A stretch of DNA of 64,000 nucleotides, from positions 1 through 64,000 of the forward strand of contig DATIGE010000049.1 in assembly GCA_035454885.1 (NCBI GenBank), given 5' to 3'. Made by a program: the position numbers and the translations under genes. Within the stretch, counting starts at the first letter, position 1; every line of letters begins with the position of its first letter. Below, one piece after another: positions 42,719 through 52,308 of the stretch. A model generated the notes under the pieces. That model saw only the letters and a list, made by a program, of their open reading frames with translations. It was not told the origin of the DNA and did not search any database. The DNA comes from a bacterium. GTDB taxonomy: Bacteria > UBA10199 > JACPAL01 > GCA-016699445.

Positions 42719-43265
42719 CGATGGCCCTCAATTCCTGGTAAGCACGATCGACGTTATCGTTGATAATAACATAATCGAACTTGTCCCGCTCGGCCATCTC
42801 GCGTTTTGCGTTGTCCAGTCGGCGCTTCAGGGCCTCGGGGGCCTCGGTCCGACGGGCCTTGAGACGGTCCTCCAACGCCTCCAGCGAGGGGGGCAGGAGG
42901 AAGATGAGGCAGGCGTCGGGATACGCCCTGCGGAGACTCATGGCGCCGCGGATGTCGATGTCCAGAACCGTGTCCAGACCCAGGGCGCGGCGCTCGACCA
43001 ACGGGCCCTTGGGCGTCCCGTAGAACGACGAATGGACTTCCTCCCATTCAAAGAAGAGATCCTTTTGAACCATTTCCCGGAAGGTCTCGTCGTCGAGGAA
43101 GACGTAATCGACCCCGTCACGTTCGCCGGACCGCGGGGGGCGCGTGGTGCAGGAGACGGAGCGGGCGATGTCGGGAAAATCCGCCAGGAGCCGGTTGAGC
43201 AAGGTCGTTTTGCCCGCCCCCGAGGGAGCGGAGACGACAAAAATGCGGCCCGGCTTACTCGACAT
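42693..43265 (-). CDS. gmk: Guanylate kinase
   Basis: 190 residues. P-loop SAPSGAGKTTLLNRL, the GMP-binding SCTTRPPRSGERDGVDYVF and the lid are intact. It phosphorylates GMP to GDP. It overlaps yicC by 11 bases and rel by 26, so nucleotide supply and alarmone synthesis are made from one message. Confidence 0.96.
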   Translation of the reverse strand: MSSKPGRIFVVSAPSGAGKTTLLNRLLADFPDIARSVSCTTRPPRSGERDGVDYVFLDDETFREMVQKDLFFEWEEVHSSFYGTPKGPLVERRALGLDTVLDIDIRGAMSLRRAYPDACLIFLLPPSLEALEDRLKARRTEAPEALKRRLDNAKREMAERDKFDYVIINDNVDRAYQELRAIVDKVRRHP

Positions 43266-44109
43266 TTTGGATTTGCTCTCGGATGCGTTCCAGCTCGCTC
43301 TTAAACTCGATCACCTGGTGGGCCAGTTTCACGCCCTGCGACTTGGAGCCGATCGTGTTGATCTCCCGGCCCATCTCCTGGGCGAGGAAGTCGAACTTCC
43401 GCCCGATGGGCTCGCTTAAGCGCGTAAACCGTTCGAACTCATGAAGATGGCTCCGAAGACGAACAATTTCCTCGGTCACGTCCGCGCGTTCCGCCATGAT
43501 CGCCGTCTCCTGCAACACGCGACCCTCCTCCATGGTCCCCGGCCCCTTGTATCGCTCTTCGAGTTTCCTGCGGTAGCTGTCGCCGCGCTTGAGGGCCTCC
43601 TTTTCGATGACCTGGAGGAGCTTGAACAAGTGCCTGGCCCGGCCCTCGAACCATTTCCGCAGACGCAAGCCCTCGCGGGACCTCATCGTCCGGAGACTGT
43701 CCAAGGCCCGGTCCACAAGAGCCATCAGGGGCTTACGGAGGGCCTCGATGTCCTCCGAGCCGGCGTGGGCGAACAGGATCCCGCGGCAGGTGAGGATGTC
43801 CGAGATCGAAACGGGACCCGAGATCCCCACCTCCTTTTGGAGGCGCTTCAAGACGCGGTAGGAGCGCTTGGCCAGTTCGATCTCGGCCTGCTCCCGGTCG
43901 ACGCTCTCCTCCCGGAGGAAGAGCTCAAACTTGCCGCGGGCAAAACGCTCGCGCACGCGCCGGGCCACCTCGGGGTCGAAGATGGCGAAACGGCCCGGCG
44001 AACGGAAGCTGACCTCGCAGAAACGGTGGTTGACGGAACGCGCCTCGACCACGAGGCGAAAGCGCCCGACTTTCCCTTGAGCGACGCCGAACCCGGTCAT
44101 TGAATACAT
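43255..44109 (-). CDS. yicC: YicC family endoribonuclease
   Basis: 284 residues starting MYSMTGFG, the family's signature start. The C-terminus has GRKFDFLAQEMGREINTIGSKS, the conserved region with the Glu/His-rich active site of YicC-type RNases. The central part is coiled coil. It lies six bases after the Trm112-FHA gene and overlaps gmk, as in many bacteria. Confidence 0.94.
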   Translation of the reverse strand: MYSMTGFGVAQGKVGRFRLVVEARSVNHRFCEVSFRSPGRFAIFDPEVARRVRERFARGKFELFLREESVDREQAEIELAKRSYRVLKRLQKEVGISGPVSISDILTCRGILFAHAGSEDIEALRKPLMALVDRALDSLRTMRSREGLRLRKWFEGRARHLFKLLQVIEKEALKRGDSYRRKLEERYKGPGTMEEGRVLQETAIMAERADVTEEIVRLRSHLHEFERFTRLSEPIGRKFDFLAQEMGREINTIGSKSQGVKLAHQVIEFKSELERIREQIQNVE

Positions 44110-44114
44110 GAAAA

Positions 44115-44801
44115 TTAAGCCTCGAATCGGATCTTGGTACCACCGACGGTGATCAGATCGCCCTTCTTGAGGATCTTCGATTCCACCTCGGCGCCGTTGA
44201 CGAACGTGCCGTTCTTGCTCACGAGGTCCAGGATGCCGACCAACCCCGATTCGTCGTAGAAGAGCATGGCATGGAGCCGGGAAATGGCCGTGTCCTTGAG
44301 TTGGACGTCGTTCTCCCGGACGAAACCGCCCAGGCTCTCCGTCCCCGCCGCCTTGGGCCGGGGACCGGACTTGGCGCCGTCGCTCTTGTGGAACTGCTTG
44401 CTCAGGTACTGCATGACGACCTTCTTCGAGGCGTCGTCCAGGCTCACCGCGGCGTCCACGGCGAAGATCTTGGTCCGCTCGGCGTCGTCCAAGGATCGCC
44501 CCAAGGCCCGGCAGGTGCCCTTCTCCAGGTCGATCCGGTCGCCCTTGTTCTTGCCCTCGACGATCAGGAACACGGCCTTTTCGCCCGATGGGACCCTGAC
44601 GGGGGCTTCGCCACCTTTTTCAGATCTCATAGGAAACGCCTCCTCGATGAGCATCACGGGAATGCCGTCCCGGATGGGATAGACGATGCGGCAGGATTCG
44701 CAGATCAGGCCCTTTTCATCGCCGGCGAGCGTCAGATCCGCCTTGCACTTGGGGCAAGCGAGTATCGACAAGATGTCATTGTCGAGCCGGCGAGCGGGCA
44801 T
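44115..44801 (-). CDS. Trm112-like zinc domain fused to an interrupted FHA domain
   Basis: 228 residues. The N-terminus (1-55) is a Trm112-type module: ILACPKCKADL, then CESCRIVYPIRDGIPVML, with four zinc cysteines. From about 68 an FHA domain begins (FLIVEGKNKGDRIDL, CRALGRS). About 75 low-conservation residues follow (including QFHKSDGAKSGPRPKAAG) before it resumes with TAISRLHAMLFY and LVSKNGTFVNG. The phosphothreonine-binding residues SRxH and NG are kept. It may recruit a phosphoprotein to an RNA or protein methyltransferase. It lies between skp and yicC. Confidence 0.8.
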   Translation of the reverse strand: MPARRLDNDILSILACPKCKADLTLAGDEKGLICESCRIVYPIRDGIPVMLIEEAFPMRSEKGGEAPVRVPSGEKAVFLIVEGKNKGDRIDLEKGTCRALGRSLDDAERTKIFAVDAAVSLDDASKKVVMQYLSKQFHKSDGAKSGPRPKAAGTESLGGFVRENDVQLKDTAISRLHAMLFYDESGLVGILDLVSKNGTFVNGAEVESKILKKGDLITVGGTKIRFEA

Positions 44802-44810
44802 CAGAAATTT

Positions 44811-45350
44811 TTACTCCATCTTGATGGGACCGGTAAAGCGCTGATTGTACATGCCGATCAGGCGCGACGTCAGATCGTCCTTGGTCTTGGCATAGAGGAC
44901 GGCGTCCTGGGAGGTTTCGACGATCATCGTGTAGCCTTCCTTCTGTCCGACCTCCGCTGTGATCGTCTTCAGGTTCTGCAGGATCTGGTTCGTCATCTTG
45001 GCTTCCTTCGAGACGAGTTCGCCGCGATAGGTCTCCATGTTTTTCTGAAGCTCCGTGAGCTTATCGTAGAATTCCTTTTGCTTGGCGGCCATCGCGTCCT
45101 TGGAAAGGACCGAGCCCTGCTTCTGGGCCTCTTCCTGCAGCTTCTTTAACGCATCCTGCTGGAGGGCCAATTTCTTCTGCTTGGCGTCGAACTCGGCCTT
45201 GAGGGACGCCTTGGCGCGCTTGCCCTGCTCGACCTCGTTCAAGGCCTGCTGGAAGTTCACGCCGCCGATCTTGACTTCCTGCGCTTGAACCGCGGACGCT
45301 GCGCCCAGTACGAGGGAGAACACGGTCACCATCGCGAAAATTTTCTTCAT
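44811..45350 (-). CDS. skp: OmpH/Skp-family periplasmic chaperone
   Basis: 179 residues. The start MKKIFAMVTVFSLV at 45350 is chosen because AAGGAGG lies 11 bases upstream. A signal peptide ending AVQAQ is followed by a strand and a long coiled coil (about 40-130, rich in K, Q and E), and a C-terminal strand YTMIVETSQDAVLYA, typical of Skp. It holds unfolded outer-membrane proteins for BamA, encoded just upstream. Confidence 0.92.
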   Translation of the reverse strand: MKKIFAMVTVFSLVLGAASAVQAQEVKIGGVNFQQALNEVEQGKRAKASLKAEFDAKQKKLALQQDALKKLQEEAQKQGSVLSKDAMAAKQKEFYDKLTELQKNMETYRGELVSKEAKMTNQILQNLKTITAEVGQKEGYTMIVETSQDAVLYAKTKDDLTSRLIGMYNQRFTGPIKME

Positions 45351-45372
45351 GGCTGAAATCCTCCTTAAATGA

Positions 45373-45398
45373 TTCCGCATCTTTTATACGGGCAAAAA
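45373..45398 (-). promoter_or_regulatory. Possible skp promoter
   Basis: In the 73-bp gap after bamA the minus strand has TTGCGT and TATAAA about 15 bases apart, the latter a good -10. The spacing is short, so the call is weak. Confidence 0.3.
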
Positions 45399-45423
45399 AG
45401 CGAACGCAAGAAGGTTTGCTTCG

Positions 45424-47697
45424 TCAGAAAAAGCTCCCAATGGTGAAATTAAACACGATGGGGTCCTCGCCGGGGTCGCGGCCGAAGGGGATGCCCCATT
45501 CGAAACGAAGGGGGCCGAGAGGAGAGTTCCAGCGGAGACCGAAGCCAAAGTCCGAACGGAGGCGGTTCAGGGCGAAATTCTGGTCCTCCGCGAAGGAGTT
45601 GCCCGCGTCGACGAAGGTGACCATCCGGAAACCGGCCGGCTCGTAGATGGGAAACTCGAGCTCGAAGTTGAATTGAACCATCTTGTTGCCGCCGTACACG
45701 AAACGGTTGTCGCCGCCGGCGACCGAGTTCGGAATCTGCACGGACGGGCCCACGGACCTGAGCGTATAGCCTCGCAGGGAGTTGACGCCGCCCATGAAGA
45801 AGCGCTCGAAGAGGGGCACGGGCAGGCTGTTCAAGCTCGATATTTGAGCGATCGTCATGTTGATCTTGCCCACGAGCCCTTTCCAGATGGGCTGGTAATA
45901 ACGGAAGTTCTCGGTCCAACGGAGGAACTCGTTGTCGCCGCCCAATCCCGCGTACTCGACCGACGAGCTCGCGTACATGCCCTTCGTGGGGAAGATCCGG
46001 TTGTTCCGCGTGTCGCGGGCCAACGTCACCGAGGCGCTGGACGTGAGACCGGAAAGGTTTTGGTTGAACACCGCGGGCACGGTGGTGCGGAAGTCGCCGA
46101 CGTCGACGTCCTCGATCTGGTAGCCCAGGCGGATGCTCGACCACTCGAAGAGCCGGTGCCCGAGGCTGAGCGATCCGCCGAATGAGCGGCGGTCGAAGTC
46201 CGTGAAGACGTTGACCGTGCGGAAGCCCGAGACGGAGAGAAGCCAGTCGGAGTCGAGGAAGTGCGCGTCCTCAAAAGAGAGGACGAAGAGCTGCCGCTTG
46301 GACGAGAGCTCGGTCGAAAATTGGCCGCTGATGCCGTAGCCCAAGAAGTTCTGTTTCGCGATGGACGCCGTAAAGATGAAATTCTCCGCCGAGGAGAAAC
46401 CGGCGCCGATGGAAAACGTGCCCGTGGGCTTCTCCTTCACGGTAATATTGATGTTGATCCGGTCGTCCGCCGACCCGCGGGGCGTCGCGAAGTTGACCTC
46501 CTCGAAATAGCCCAGGGCCTGCAGCCTCTGTTGCGACTGGCGGAGCCGCGTCTCGTTGTAGAGGGAGTTCTCCGTCAGGAGGACCTCGCGGCGGAGCACC
46601 TTGTCGCGCGTGATTGTGTTGCCGGAGATGTTGATACGTTCGACGTAGACCCTGGGCCCCTTCTGCACCAAGTAGGTGACGTCGGCGGTCAGGTCCTCGT
46701 CGTGCGGCTGGATCTGCGGGTTGATATTGGCGAAGGCGTAGCCCTGGTCGCCGTAGATCTGCGAAAGGGTCTGCAGGTCTTCCTCGACCGCCTTGCGCTC
46801 GTAGACCCGGCCGCCCTTCAGCTTGAACTTGCTCCGGAGCTCCTCCTTCGTCGTCAGGATATCGCCTTCGATATCGACGTTCCGGACCTTGTACTTTTCG
46901 CCTTCCTCGATATGGAAGGTCACGGTGAGCCACTTGCGGTCCCGCGAGAGGTAGACCTGCGGCGGACTCACCTTCACCTTCAGATAGCCGTTGTTCTGGT
47001 AGTGGTAGACCAAAAAGGCCGTGTCCCTCTTTATCTGCTCGTCCTGATACTTGCCGCTGGACGACAGCCACGAGAGGTAGCCCTTCTCCTTGCTGCGGAT
47101 CTTCTTGCGCAGCTCCTTGTCGGAGAAAACCTTGTTGCCGATGAAGTTGATGCGCTTGATCCGGACCGGTTCTCCCTCGCGGATGTTGAAGACGAGCTCG
47201 TCTCCGGCGGCGTTCCCGGGAATCTTTCTAAACTCGGGCGTCACCTCCGCCAGGTGGTAGCCTTCCGAGACGTAATGTTCCTGAATTTTGCGGATGGAGC
47301 TGTCCAGGCGGGCGGCGTCGGTCGATCCGAACGGTTTGACGTCGATCAGCTCGCGCAGCTTTTCCTCCTTCACCTTCTTGTTGCCGACAAAGCTGATCTT
47401 GGCGATCTGCGAGCGCTCCGAAACGATATAGACGAGCCTGACGCCCCCTCCGGCGGCGGCTTTTTCCACTCGGACGTCGTCGAAGACCCCGAGGCGGTAG
47501 AGCGCCTGAATGTCCTTGCGCACCCGGTCCGGAGAATAGGCCATGCCGACCTTGCTCTCGACCGTGGCGAGGATCGTGGCCTCCTCCACGCGCTGATTGC
47601 CCTGCGAGCGGATCTCGCGGATCGTCTGCGCTCCGGCCGGCGCCGAGGCCAAAAGGACCGTGGACGCGAGCATCGCCGCCGCGAAGATCCTCTTCAT
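45424..47697 (-). CDS. bamA: Outer membrane protein assembly factor BamA
   Basis: 757 residues with a signal peptide ending APAGAQ. Five POTRA domains (about 25-415; for example ISFVGNKKVKEEKL, INFIGNKVFSDKEL, INISGNTITRDKVLRREV) precede a 16-strand barrel (about 420-757) with the lid motif SLRGY and a C-terminal phenylalanine (IGSFF). It inserts beta-barrel proteins into the outer membrane. The ATG overlaps the lolD stop as ATGA. Confidence 0.97.
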   Translation of the reverse strand: MKRIFAAAMLASTVLLASAPAGAQTIREIRSQGNQRVEEATILATVESKVGMAYSPDRVRKDIQALYRLGVFDDVRVEKAAAGGGVRLVYIVSERSQIAKISFVGNKKVKEEKLRELIDVKPFGSTDAARLDSSIRKIQEHYVSEGYHLAEVTPEFRKIPGNAAGDELVFNIREGEPVRIKRINFIGNKVFSDKELRKKIRSKEKGYLSWLSSSGKYQDEQIKRDTAFLVYHYQNNGYLKVKVSPPQVYLSRDRKWLTVTFHIEEGEKYKVRNVDIEGDILTTKEELRSKFKLKGGRVYERKAVEEDLQTLSQIYGDQGYAFANINPQIQPHDEDLTADVTYLVQKGPRVYVERINISGNTITRDKVLRREVLLTENSLYNETRLRQSQQRLQALGYFEEVNFATPRGSADDRININITVKEKPTGTFSIGAGFSSAENFIFTASIAKQNFLGYGISGQFSTELSSKRQLFVLSFEDAHFLDSDWLLSVSGFRTVNVFTDFDRRSFGGSLSLGHRLFEWSSIRLGYQIEDVDVGDFRTTVPAVFNQNLSGLTSSASVTLARDTRNNRIFPTKGMYASSSVEYAGLGGDNEFLRWTENFRYYQPIWKGLVGKINMTIAQISSLNSLPVPLFERFFMGGVNSLRGYTLRSVGPSVQIPNSVAGGDNRFVYGGNKMVQFNFELEFPIYEPAGFRMVTFVDAGNSFAEDQNFALNRLRSDFGFGLRWNSPLGPLRFEWGIPFGRDPGEDPIVFNFTIGSFF

Positions 47698-48374
47698 GCC
47701 GCGCCCCCGACCCGACCGCCCTCGATGCGGATCTTTTCCGGAAACCGGCCCGCCACGGCGGCGTTGTGGGTGACCAGCACGAGGGCCGTCCCACGCTCCC
47801 GGTGCAGGTCCAGCAAGAGATCGACCAGCTTGCGTCCGTTCTCCTCATCGAGATTGCCCGTCGGCTCGTCGGCGAAGAGCACGCGCGGCTCCCCCACCAT
47901 CGCCCGCGCAACCGCGACGCGCTGCTGTTCGCCGCCCGAAAGCTCCGCGGGCCGGTGCTCCGCGCGTGCGCCGAGACCCAGCCGGTCGAGACACACGAGC
48001 GCCTTGCCCGAAGCCTCGGTCCGCGAAACGCCCCTCACGAGGAGGGGCATCATGACGTTCTCCAGGGCCGTGAATTCGGGCAGGAGGTGATGGAATTGAA
48101 AGACGAATCCGACGGTCTTGTTGCGGAATTCCGAGAGACGCTCGTCGTCGCGGGCGTAGAGATTTTCTCCCTCGAAGAGGACTTCCCCCGAATCCGGCCG
48201 GTCAAGCGCGCTGAGGACGTGCAGGAGCGTACTCTTGCCCGTGCCCGACGCGCCGACGATCGCCGTCAGGCTCGCGGGACCGATGGACAGATCGACCCCC
48301 TTCAGCACCGGGGTCTCGATCGCGTCGATCCAATAGGACTTTCGAAGGTTCTTGGCCTGAATCAAAGGCTGCAT
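47694..48374 (-). CDS. lolD: Lipoprotein-releasing ABC transporter ATPase LolD
   Basis: 226 residues from ATG 48374; a GTG two codons earlier (48380) would overlap the lolE stop as GTGA and is an alternative. Walker A GASGTGKST, LSGGEQQRVAVARA, Walker B VLFADEPTGNLD and VTHN are all present. It powers LolCE to release lipoproteins from the inner membrane, serving the many lipoproteins in this region. Confidence 0.95.
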   Translation of the reverse strand: MQPLIQAKNLRKSYWIDAIETPVLKGVDLSIGPASLTAIVGASGTGKSTLLHVLSALDRPDSGEVLFEGENLYARDDERLSEFRNKTVGFVFQFHHLLPEFTALENVMMPLLVRGVSRTEASGKALVCLDRLGLGARAEHRPAELSGGEQQRVAVARAMVGEPRVLFADEPTGNLDEENGRKLVDLLLDLHRERGTALVLVTHNAAVAGRFPEKIRIEGGRVGGAA

Positions 48375-48376
48375 CT

Positions 48377-49597
48377 TCACGCTTCCAGCAACGAACGCAC
48401 CACGTTCAACCGAGAAACCCGAGCGAGGGTGAGCGCGCTCGCGCCCAGGACGATCAGGAGCGACGACGCCGCCACTCCCGCGAGGACCGTACCCGACCAG
48501 ACGACCGGCACGCTCCTCACGAAGTAGACCTCCGGCGCGAGCGCAATGGGCTTCCACAGGTCCAGAAACAAAAGCACGCCCGAACCCAACGCAAGGCCCG
48601 CGGCGACGCCGGCGCACCCTATCAAAAGACCGTCGAAAAGAAACACTTTTCGTATCCGCCTCCAGGAGAGTCCCAGGGCGCGCAACAGGGCGACTTCCCC
48701 GCGCTTTTCCAAAAACAGCATCGCGAGCGTTCCGACGACATTCAGCGCCGAGACGGCGACCAAGACCCCCAAAATGACGCCGAAGACCAGCCGCTCCATC
48801 TCCAACGCCCGGAAGACGTTCTCGTTCAGCTCCCGCCAGGTCATGACGACGTACGGATAGTCGAAACGTTCGCGGAGCCTTTCCCCCCAAACGCCGGCGC
48901 GATCGGGGTCCTTGAGCCAGAGTTCGAGCCCGGACACCTTGCCGTCCGTCTGAAAAAACCCCTTCGCCGTCTCCAGATCCAGAAGCGCAAAGGTTGCATC
49001 GTACTCGTACAAGCCCGACTCGAAGGTTCCGGCCACGAAGAATTTCTTCACGTTTTTCACGCCCATCGCCTCGGGCTTGAGTCCTTGGGGGAAAAGGACC
49101 CTCAAGACGCCCCGCGTGAGTCCCAGATCCTGGGCGAGCGTCTTGCCCAGGACGATCTCTGGAAGTCTTTCGGGATTCTCCGCCGGCGCCGCGGGCGTCC
49201 GCCGGATGTCGACGCGCGAAAACCGGATGTACCGGTCGAAGTCGACGCCCTTGAGCACCAGCCCCTTGACCTGCGGGCCCGAGACCGCCAGCCCTTCCCG
49301 GTAGATGAACGGCACGACGCCGGCCACTTCCTCGCTGGATCCGGCCGACGCCGCCTCGCGCTCCACCTCCGCCTCGTCGCTGATCTCGTCCGCTTTTTGG
49401 AGGATGACGTGGGCGTTCATGCCCAAGATCGCGCGCCGGTATTCCGCCTGGAAACCGGTCAGGACGGAGAAGGCGACCCAAAGGGCACCGACGCCGAATC
49501 CCAGACCCAGGACGGCGATCCACGCCGCCGCCGAGAGAAAACGGCCGCGCCGCTTGGAAAAGAGAAACCGGCGGGCGAGAGAAAATTCCAAACTCAT
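48377..49597 (-). CDS. lolE: LolC/LolE-family lipoprotein-releasing permease (second copy)
   Basis: 406 residues. MSLEFSLARRFLFSKRRGRF is the family N-terminus, with one membrane helix, a large periplasmic domain (about 50-265) and three C-terminal helices including LRALGLSWRRIRKVFLFDGLLIG. It pairs with the gene at 49598 and LolD. The two permeases sit back to back with stop and start adjacent (TAAATG). Which is LolC and which LolE is assigned only by order. Confidence 0.92.
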   Translation of the reverse strand: MSLEFSLARRFLFSKRRGRFLSAAAWIAVLGLGFGVGALWVAFSVLTGFQAEYRRAILGMNAHVILQKADEISDEAEVEREAASAGSSEEVAGVVPFIYREGLAVSGPQVKGLVLKGVDFDRYIRFSRVDIRRTPAAPAENPERLPEIVLGKTLAQDLGLTRGVLRVLFPQGLKPEAMGVKNVKKFFVAGTFESGLYEYDATFALLDLETAKGFFQTDGKVSGLELWLKDPDRAGVWGERLRERFDYPYVVMTWRELNENVFRALEMERLVFGVILGVLVAVSALNVVGTLAMLFLEKRGEVALLRALGLSWRRIRKVFLFDGLLIGCAGVAAGLALGSGVLLFLDLWKPIALAPEVYFVRSVPVVWSGTVLAGVAASSLLIVLGASALTLARVSRLNVVRSLLEA

Positions 49598-50791
49598 TTA
49601 TTCATACCTCAGCGCCTCGACCGGCGAGACCCGGCCGGCCTGACGCGCGGGATAGAGCGCCGCCAGAAAGGTGACGAAGGGCACGAGCAAAAGGACCGTC
49701 ACGACGTCCGACGGCTCGACCGCGACCGGCAGATGCTCGATGTAGTAGCTCGCCGGAAGCGGGACGGGATACTTCGTGAGGAGCCACGCGGCCAACAGCC
49801 CCAGTGCGCCGCCCGACGCCGTCCCGATGAAACCGATCGCGGCGCTCTTCCATAAAAAAATGCGCCGCACTCGGGCCGCGGAGAGCCCGACGGCCCGGAG
49901 CACCGCCATGTCCTTGGTCTTGTCGAGCACGGTGAGCGAGACCAGGCCGTAGATATTGAAGGCGGCGATCAGGAGGAGCATGCCCAGAAGCAGAAACATC
50001 CCGATCTTTTCCAGTTTGGTCGCCGCGAAGAGCTTGGGATTCGCCTCCCGCCACGTTTCGACGCGGAGGTTCTTCAAGCCCTTGGCCTCCAGGACGGCGC
50101 GCACGGCGTCGGCGGCGTCGCGCGGCTCCACCCACACCTCGAGCCCCGTGCGCGCCTGCTCGCCGAAGAGGCGCAAGGCCTGCGCGTAGGGGGCGAGCGC
50201 GTACTTGCTGTCGTAGTCGTAGAATCCGGAGTGAAAGATCCCCGTGAGCTTCAAGAGTCGGACGCGGGGCATCACCTCTCCCGAAGGCCCCACGTCGCCC
50301 AGGGGAAAGATGATCCTCAGTTCCTCCGGAAAATCGGGATGCGCGTGCAGGGCCGCCGCCAACTCGTCTCCCAGGACGACGCTGTCCTCCCCGAACGCCT
50401 CCGAGGCGTAGTACCGCCCCAGACGGGCCTCGTCCGGGGCTTCCCCCAGCCCGCGAAGACGCAATCCCAGGACGCCGCCCTCCTCCGTCTGCGCCACGGC
50501 CTCGCCCTCCGCAAAGGGCACGAGCTTGCGGATGCGCGGGTCGGCCGCCCGGAAGTCCTCCATGCGCTCCGACAGGTCCTCGCCCGTCGTGCTCAAGACC
50601 GTCAGCGGGGCGCGGAAATTGAGGATGCGGCTGCGGAAGTCCCTCTCGAAACCGTTCATGACGGAGAGGACGAAAATGAGGGAGAAGACGCCGACGCCCA
50701 CGGACAGGAGCGAAATCGACAGGATCAGGGAGACAAACGGCGGCTTGTGCCGCGTGGAGAGGTAGCGGCGGGCGATGAAGGTTTCGAACAT
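49598..50791 (-). CDS. lolC: LolC/LolE-family lipoprotein-releasing permease (first copy)
   Basis: 397 residues starting [19 protein letters not shown], with the LolC/E layout: one N-terminal helix (LLSVGVGVFSLIFVLSVMNGFE), a periplasmic domain and three C-terminal helices with VLRAVGLSAARVRRIFLWKSA. Its ATG shares one base with the lysS stop (TAATG). It forms the lipoprotein-release complex with the next two genes. Confidence 0.93.
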   Translation of the reverse strand: MFETFIARRYLSTRHKPPFVSLILSISLLSVGVGVFSLIFVLSVMNGFERDFRSRILNFRAPLTVLSTTGEDLSERMEDFRAADPRIRKLVPFAEGEAVAQTEEGGVLGLRLRGLGEAPDEARLGRYYASEAFGEDSVVLGDELAAALHAHPDFPEELRIIFPLGDVGPSGEVMPRVRLLKLTGIFHSGFYDYDSKYALAPYAQALRLFGEQARTGLEVWVEPRDAADAVRAVLEAKGLKNLRVETWREANPKLFAATKLEKIGMFLLLGMLLLIAAFNIYGLVSLTVLDKTKDMAVLRAVGLSAARVRRIFLWKSAAIGFIGTASGGALGLLAAWLLTKYPVPLPASYYIEHLPVAVEPSDVVTVLLLVPFVTFLAALYPARQAGRVSPVEALRYE

Positions 50792-52143
50792 TAGGCGGTC
50801 GGCCTCATCAGCGGAAACAGGATGACATCCCGGATCGACGGCTGGTCGGTCAGGATCATCACGAGCCGGTCGATGCCGATCCCCTCGCCCGCCGTCGGCG
50901 GGAGGCCGTGCTCCAGGGCCCGGATGTAATCCTCGTCGTACGGCATCGCCTCCTCGTCGCCCTTCTTGCGGGCCTCCACCTGCTGGAGGAAGCGTTCCTT
51001 CTGGTCCAGGGGATCGTTCAACTCGGAGAAGGCGTTGGCGATCTCCATGCCCGCCACGTAGAGCTCGAACCGGTCGACCACCTCCGGATTCTGGTCGTTC
51101 TTCCGCGCCAGCGGCGACTCCGAGAGAGGGAACGGCAGCACGAACGTGGGCTGCACGAGGCTCGACTCGCCCTCGCGGATCATCTCGGGGTAGGTGATCC
51201 GTCGGAACGGGGCCTCGAAGGAGATCTCCCTGCCCTGGTAGGGAAACGCCTTCTTGCCGTGGATCAACAGCGCCAGTTCCCCGAACAACGCCTCCGTCTC
51301 CCGGATCAGGTCCTCGTGGGTCGCGTAGGATTGGTAGAACTCGAGCATGGTGAATTCCGGATTGTGCTGGGTGGAGACGCCTTCGTTCCTAAAGTTGCGG
51401 TTGATCTCGAAGACGCGCTCGAGGCCTCCCACCACCAGCCTCTTCAAATGGAGCTCCGGCGCGATGCGCAGGTAAAGGTCGCGGTCGAGGACGTTGTGAT
51501 GGGTCACGAACGGCCGAGCCGCCGCCCCGCCGGCGAGCGGATGCATCATCGGCGTCTCCACCTCGACGAAGTCCCGCCGGGTGAAATACTCGCGGATCGC
51601 CTGGATGATCTTCGAGCGCTTGAGGAAGACCTCCTTGACCCCGTCGTTCGAGATCAGGTCGAGATAGCGCTGGCGGTAGCGGGTCTCGACGTCCGTCAGC
51701 CCGTGCCATTTTTCCGGGAGCGGCCGGAGCGACTTGCCGGCGAGACGGATTTTTTCGGCGCGCAGGGTCAATTCGTTCGTCTTGGTGCGGAAGAGTTTTC
51801 CCTCGGCGTAGAGAAAGTCGCCCAGGTCGATCTTCTTGAAGAGGTCGAAGTCTTTGGGACTCAGCGTCTTTTCCTCGATGAAGACCTGAAAGAGGCCGCC
51901 CCGGTCCTTGAGCTTGGCGAAGGCCGCCTTGCCGAAGGAGCGCAGCAACATCACGCGCCCGGCGACCGAAAACTTCTTGTCGATCTTCTCGACCTCTTCC
52001 TTGGGAAGTGCGTCGTAGTCCGCGAGGAGCTCCCGGGAGGTGTGGCTCACCCGGAGCCCGTTCGGATACGGGGCGATGCCCTGCTTTTTCAATTCCTGGA
52101 GCTTGGAGAGCCTGAGCTCGTATTCCCCTTCGGGCTGAGACAT
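50791..52143 (-). CDS. lysS: Lysyl-tRNA synthetase, class II, shortened
   Basis: 450 residues against about 505 in E. coli. The N-terminal OB-fold, motif 1 and motif 2 ([20 protein letters not shown]) and motif 3 (GIGIDRLVM) are intact, as is FSELND. Between IREG and SSLVQPTFV (about residue 318) roughly 45-50 residues of the usual helical insertion are missing without a frameshift. It charges tRNA-Lys. It heads the lol-bam string, preceded by a GAGGA Shine-Dalgarno sequence. Confidence 0.95.
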   Translation of the reverse strand: MSQPEGEYELRLSKLQELKKQGIAPYPNGLRVSHTSRELLADYDALPKEEVEKIDKKFSVAGRVMLLRSFGKAAFAKLKDRGGLFQVFIEEKTLSPKDFDLFKKIDLGDFLYAEGKLFRTKTNELTLRAEKIRLAGKSLRPLPEKWHGLTDVETRYRQRYLDLISNDGVKEVFLKRSKIIQAIREYFTRRDFVEVETPMMHPLAGGAAARPFVTHHNVLDRDLYLRIAPELHLKRLVVGGLERVFEINRNFRNEGVSTQHNPEFTMLEFYQSYATHEDLIRETEALFGELALLIHGKKAFPYQGREISFEAPFRRITYPEMIREGESSLVQPTFVLPFPLSESPLARKNDQNPEVVDRFELYVAGMEIANAFSELNDPLDQKERFLQQVEARKKGDEEAMPYDEDYIRALEHGLPPTAGEGIGIDRLVMILTDQPSIRDVILFPLMRPTA

Positions 52144-52308
52144 TTCAAATCCTCAAAAAGACGATGGTTTTTGACACAGCACGCTCGCCGAAGTCAACGA
52201 ATCTCCCCATTTTTCCCCTTGCCTTTCCCTCCGTGCGTTCGCATAACCATCGTTCACCACACCCTTCGGGTGCGATTCAGGGTATCTATTTTTTTAAGGA
52301 TCTAAAAC

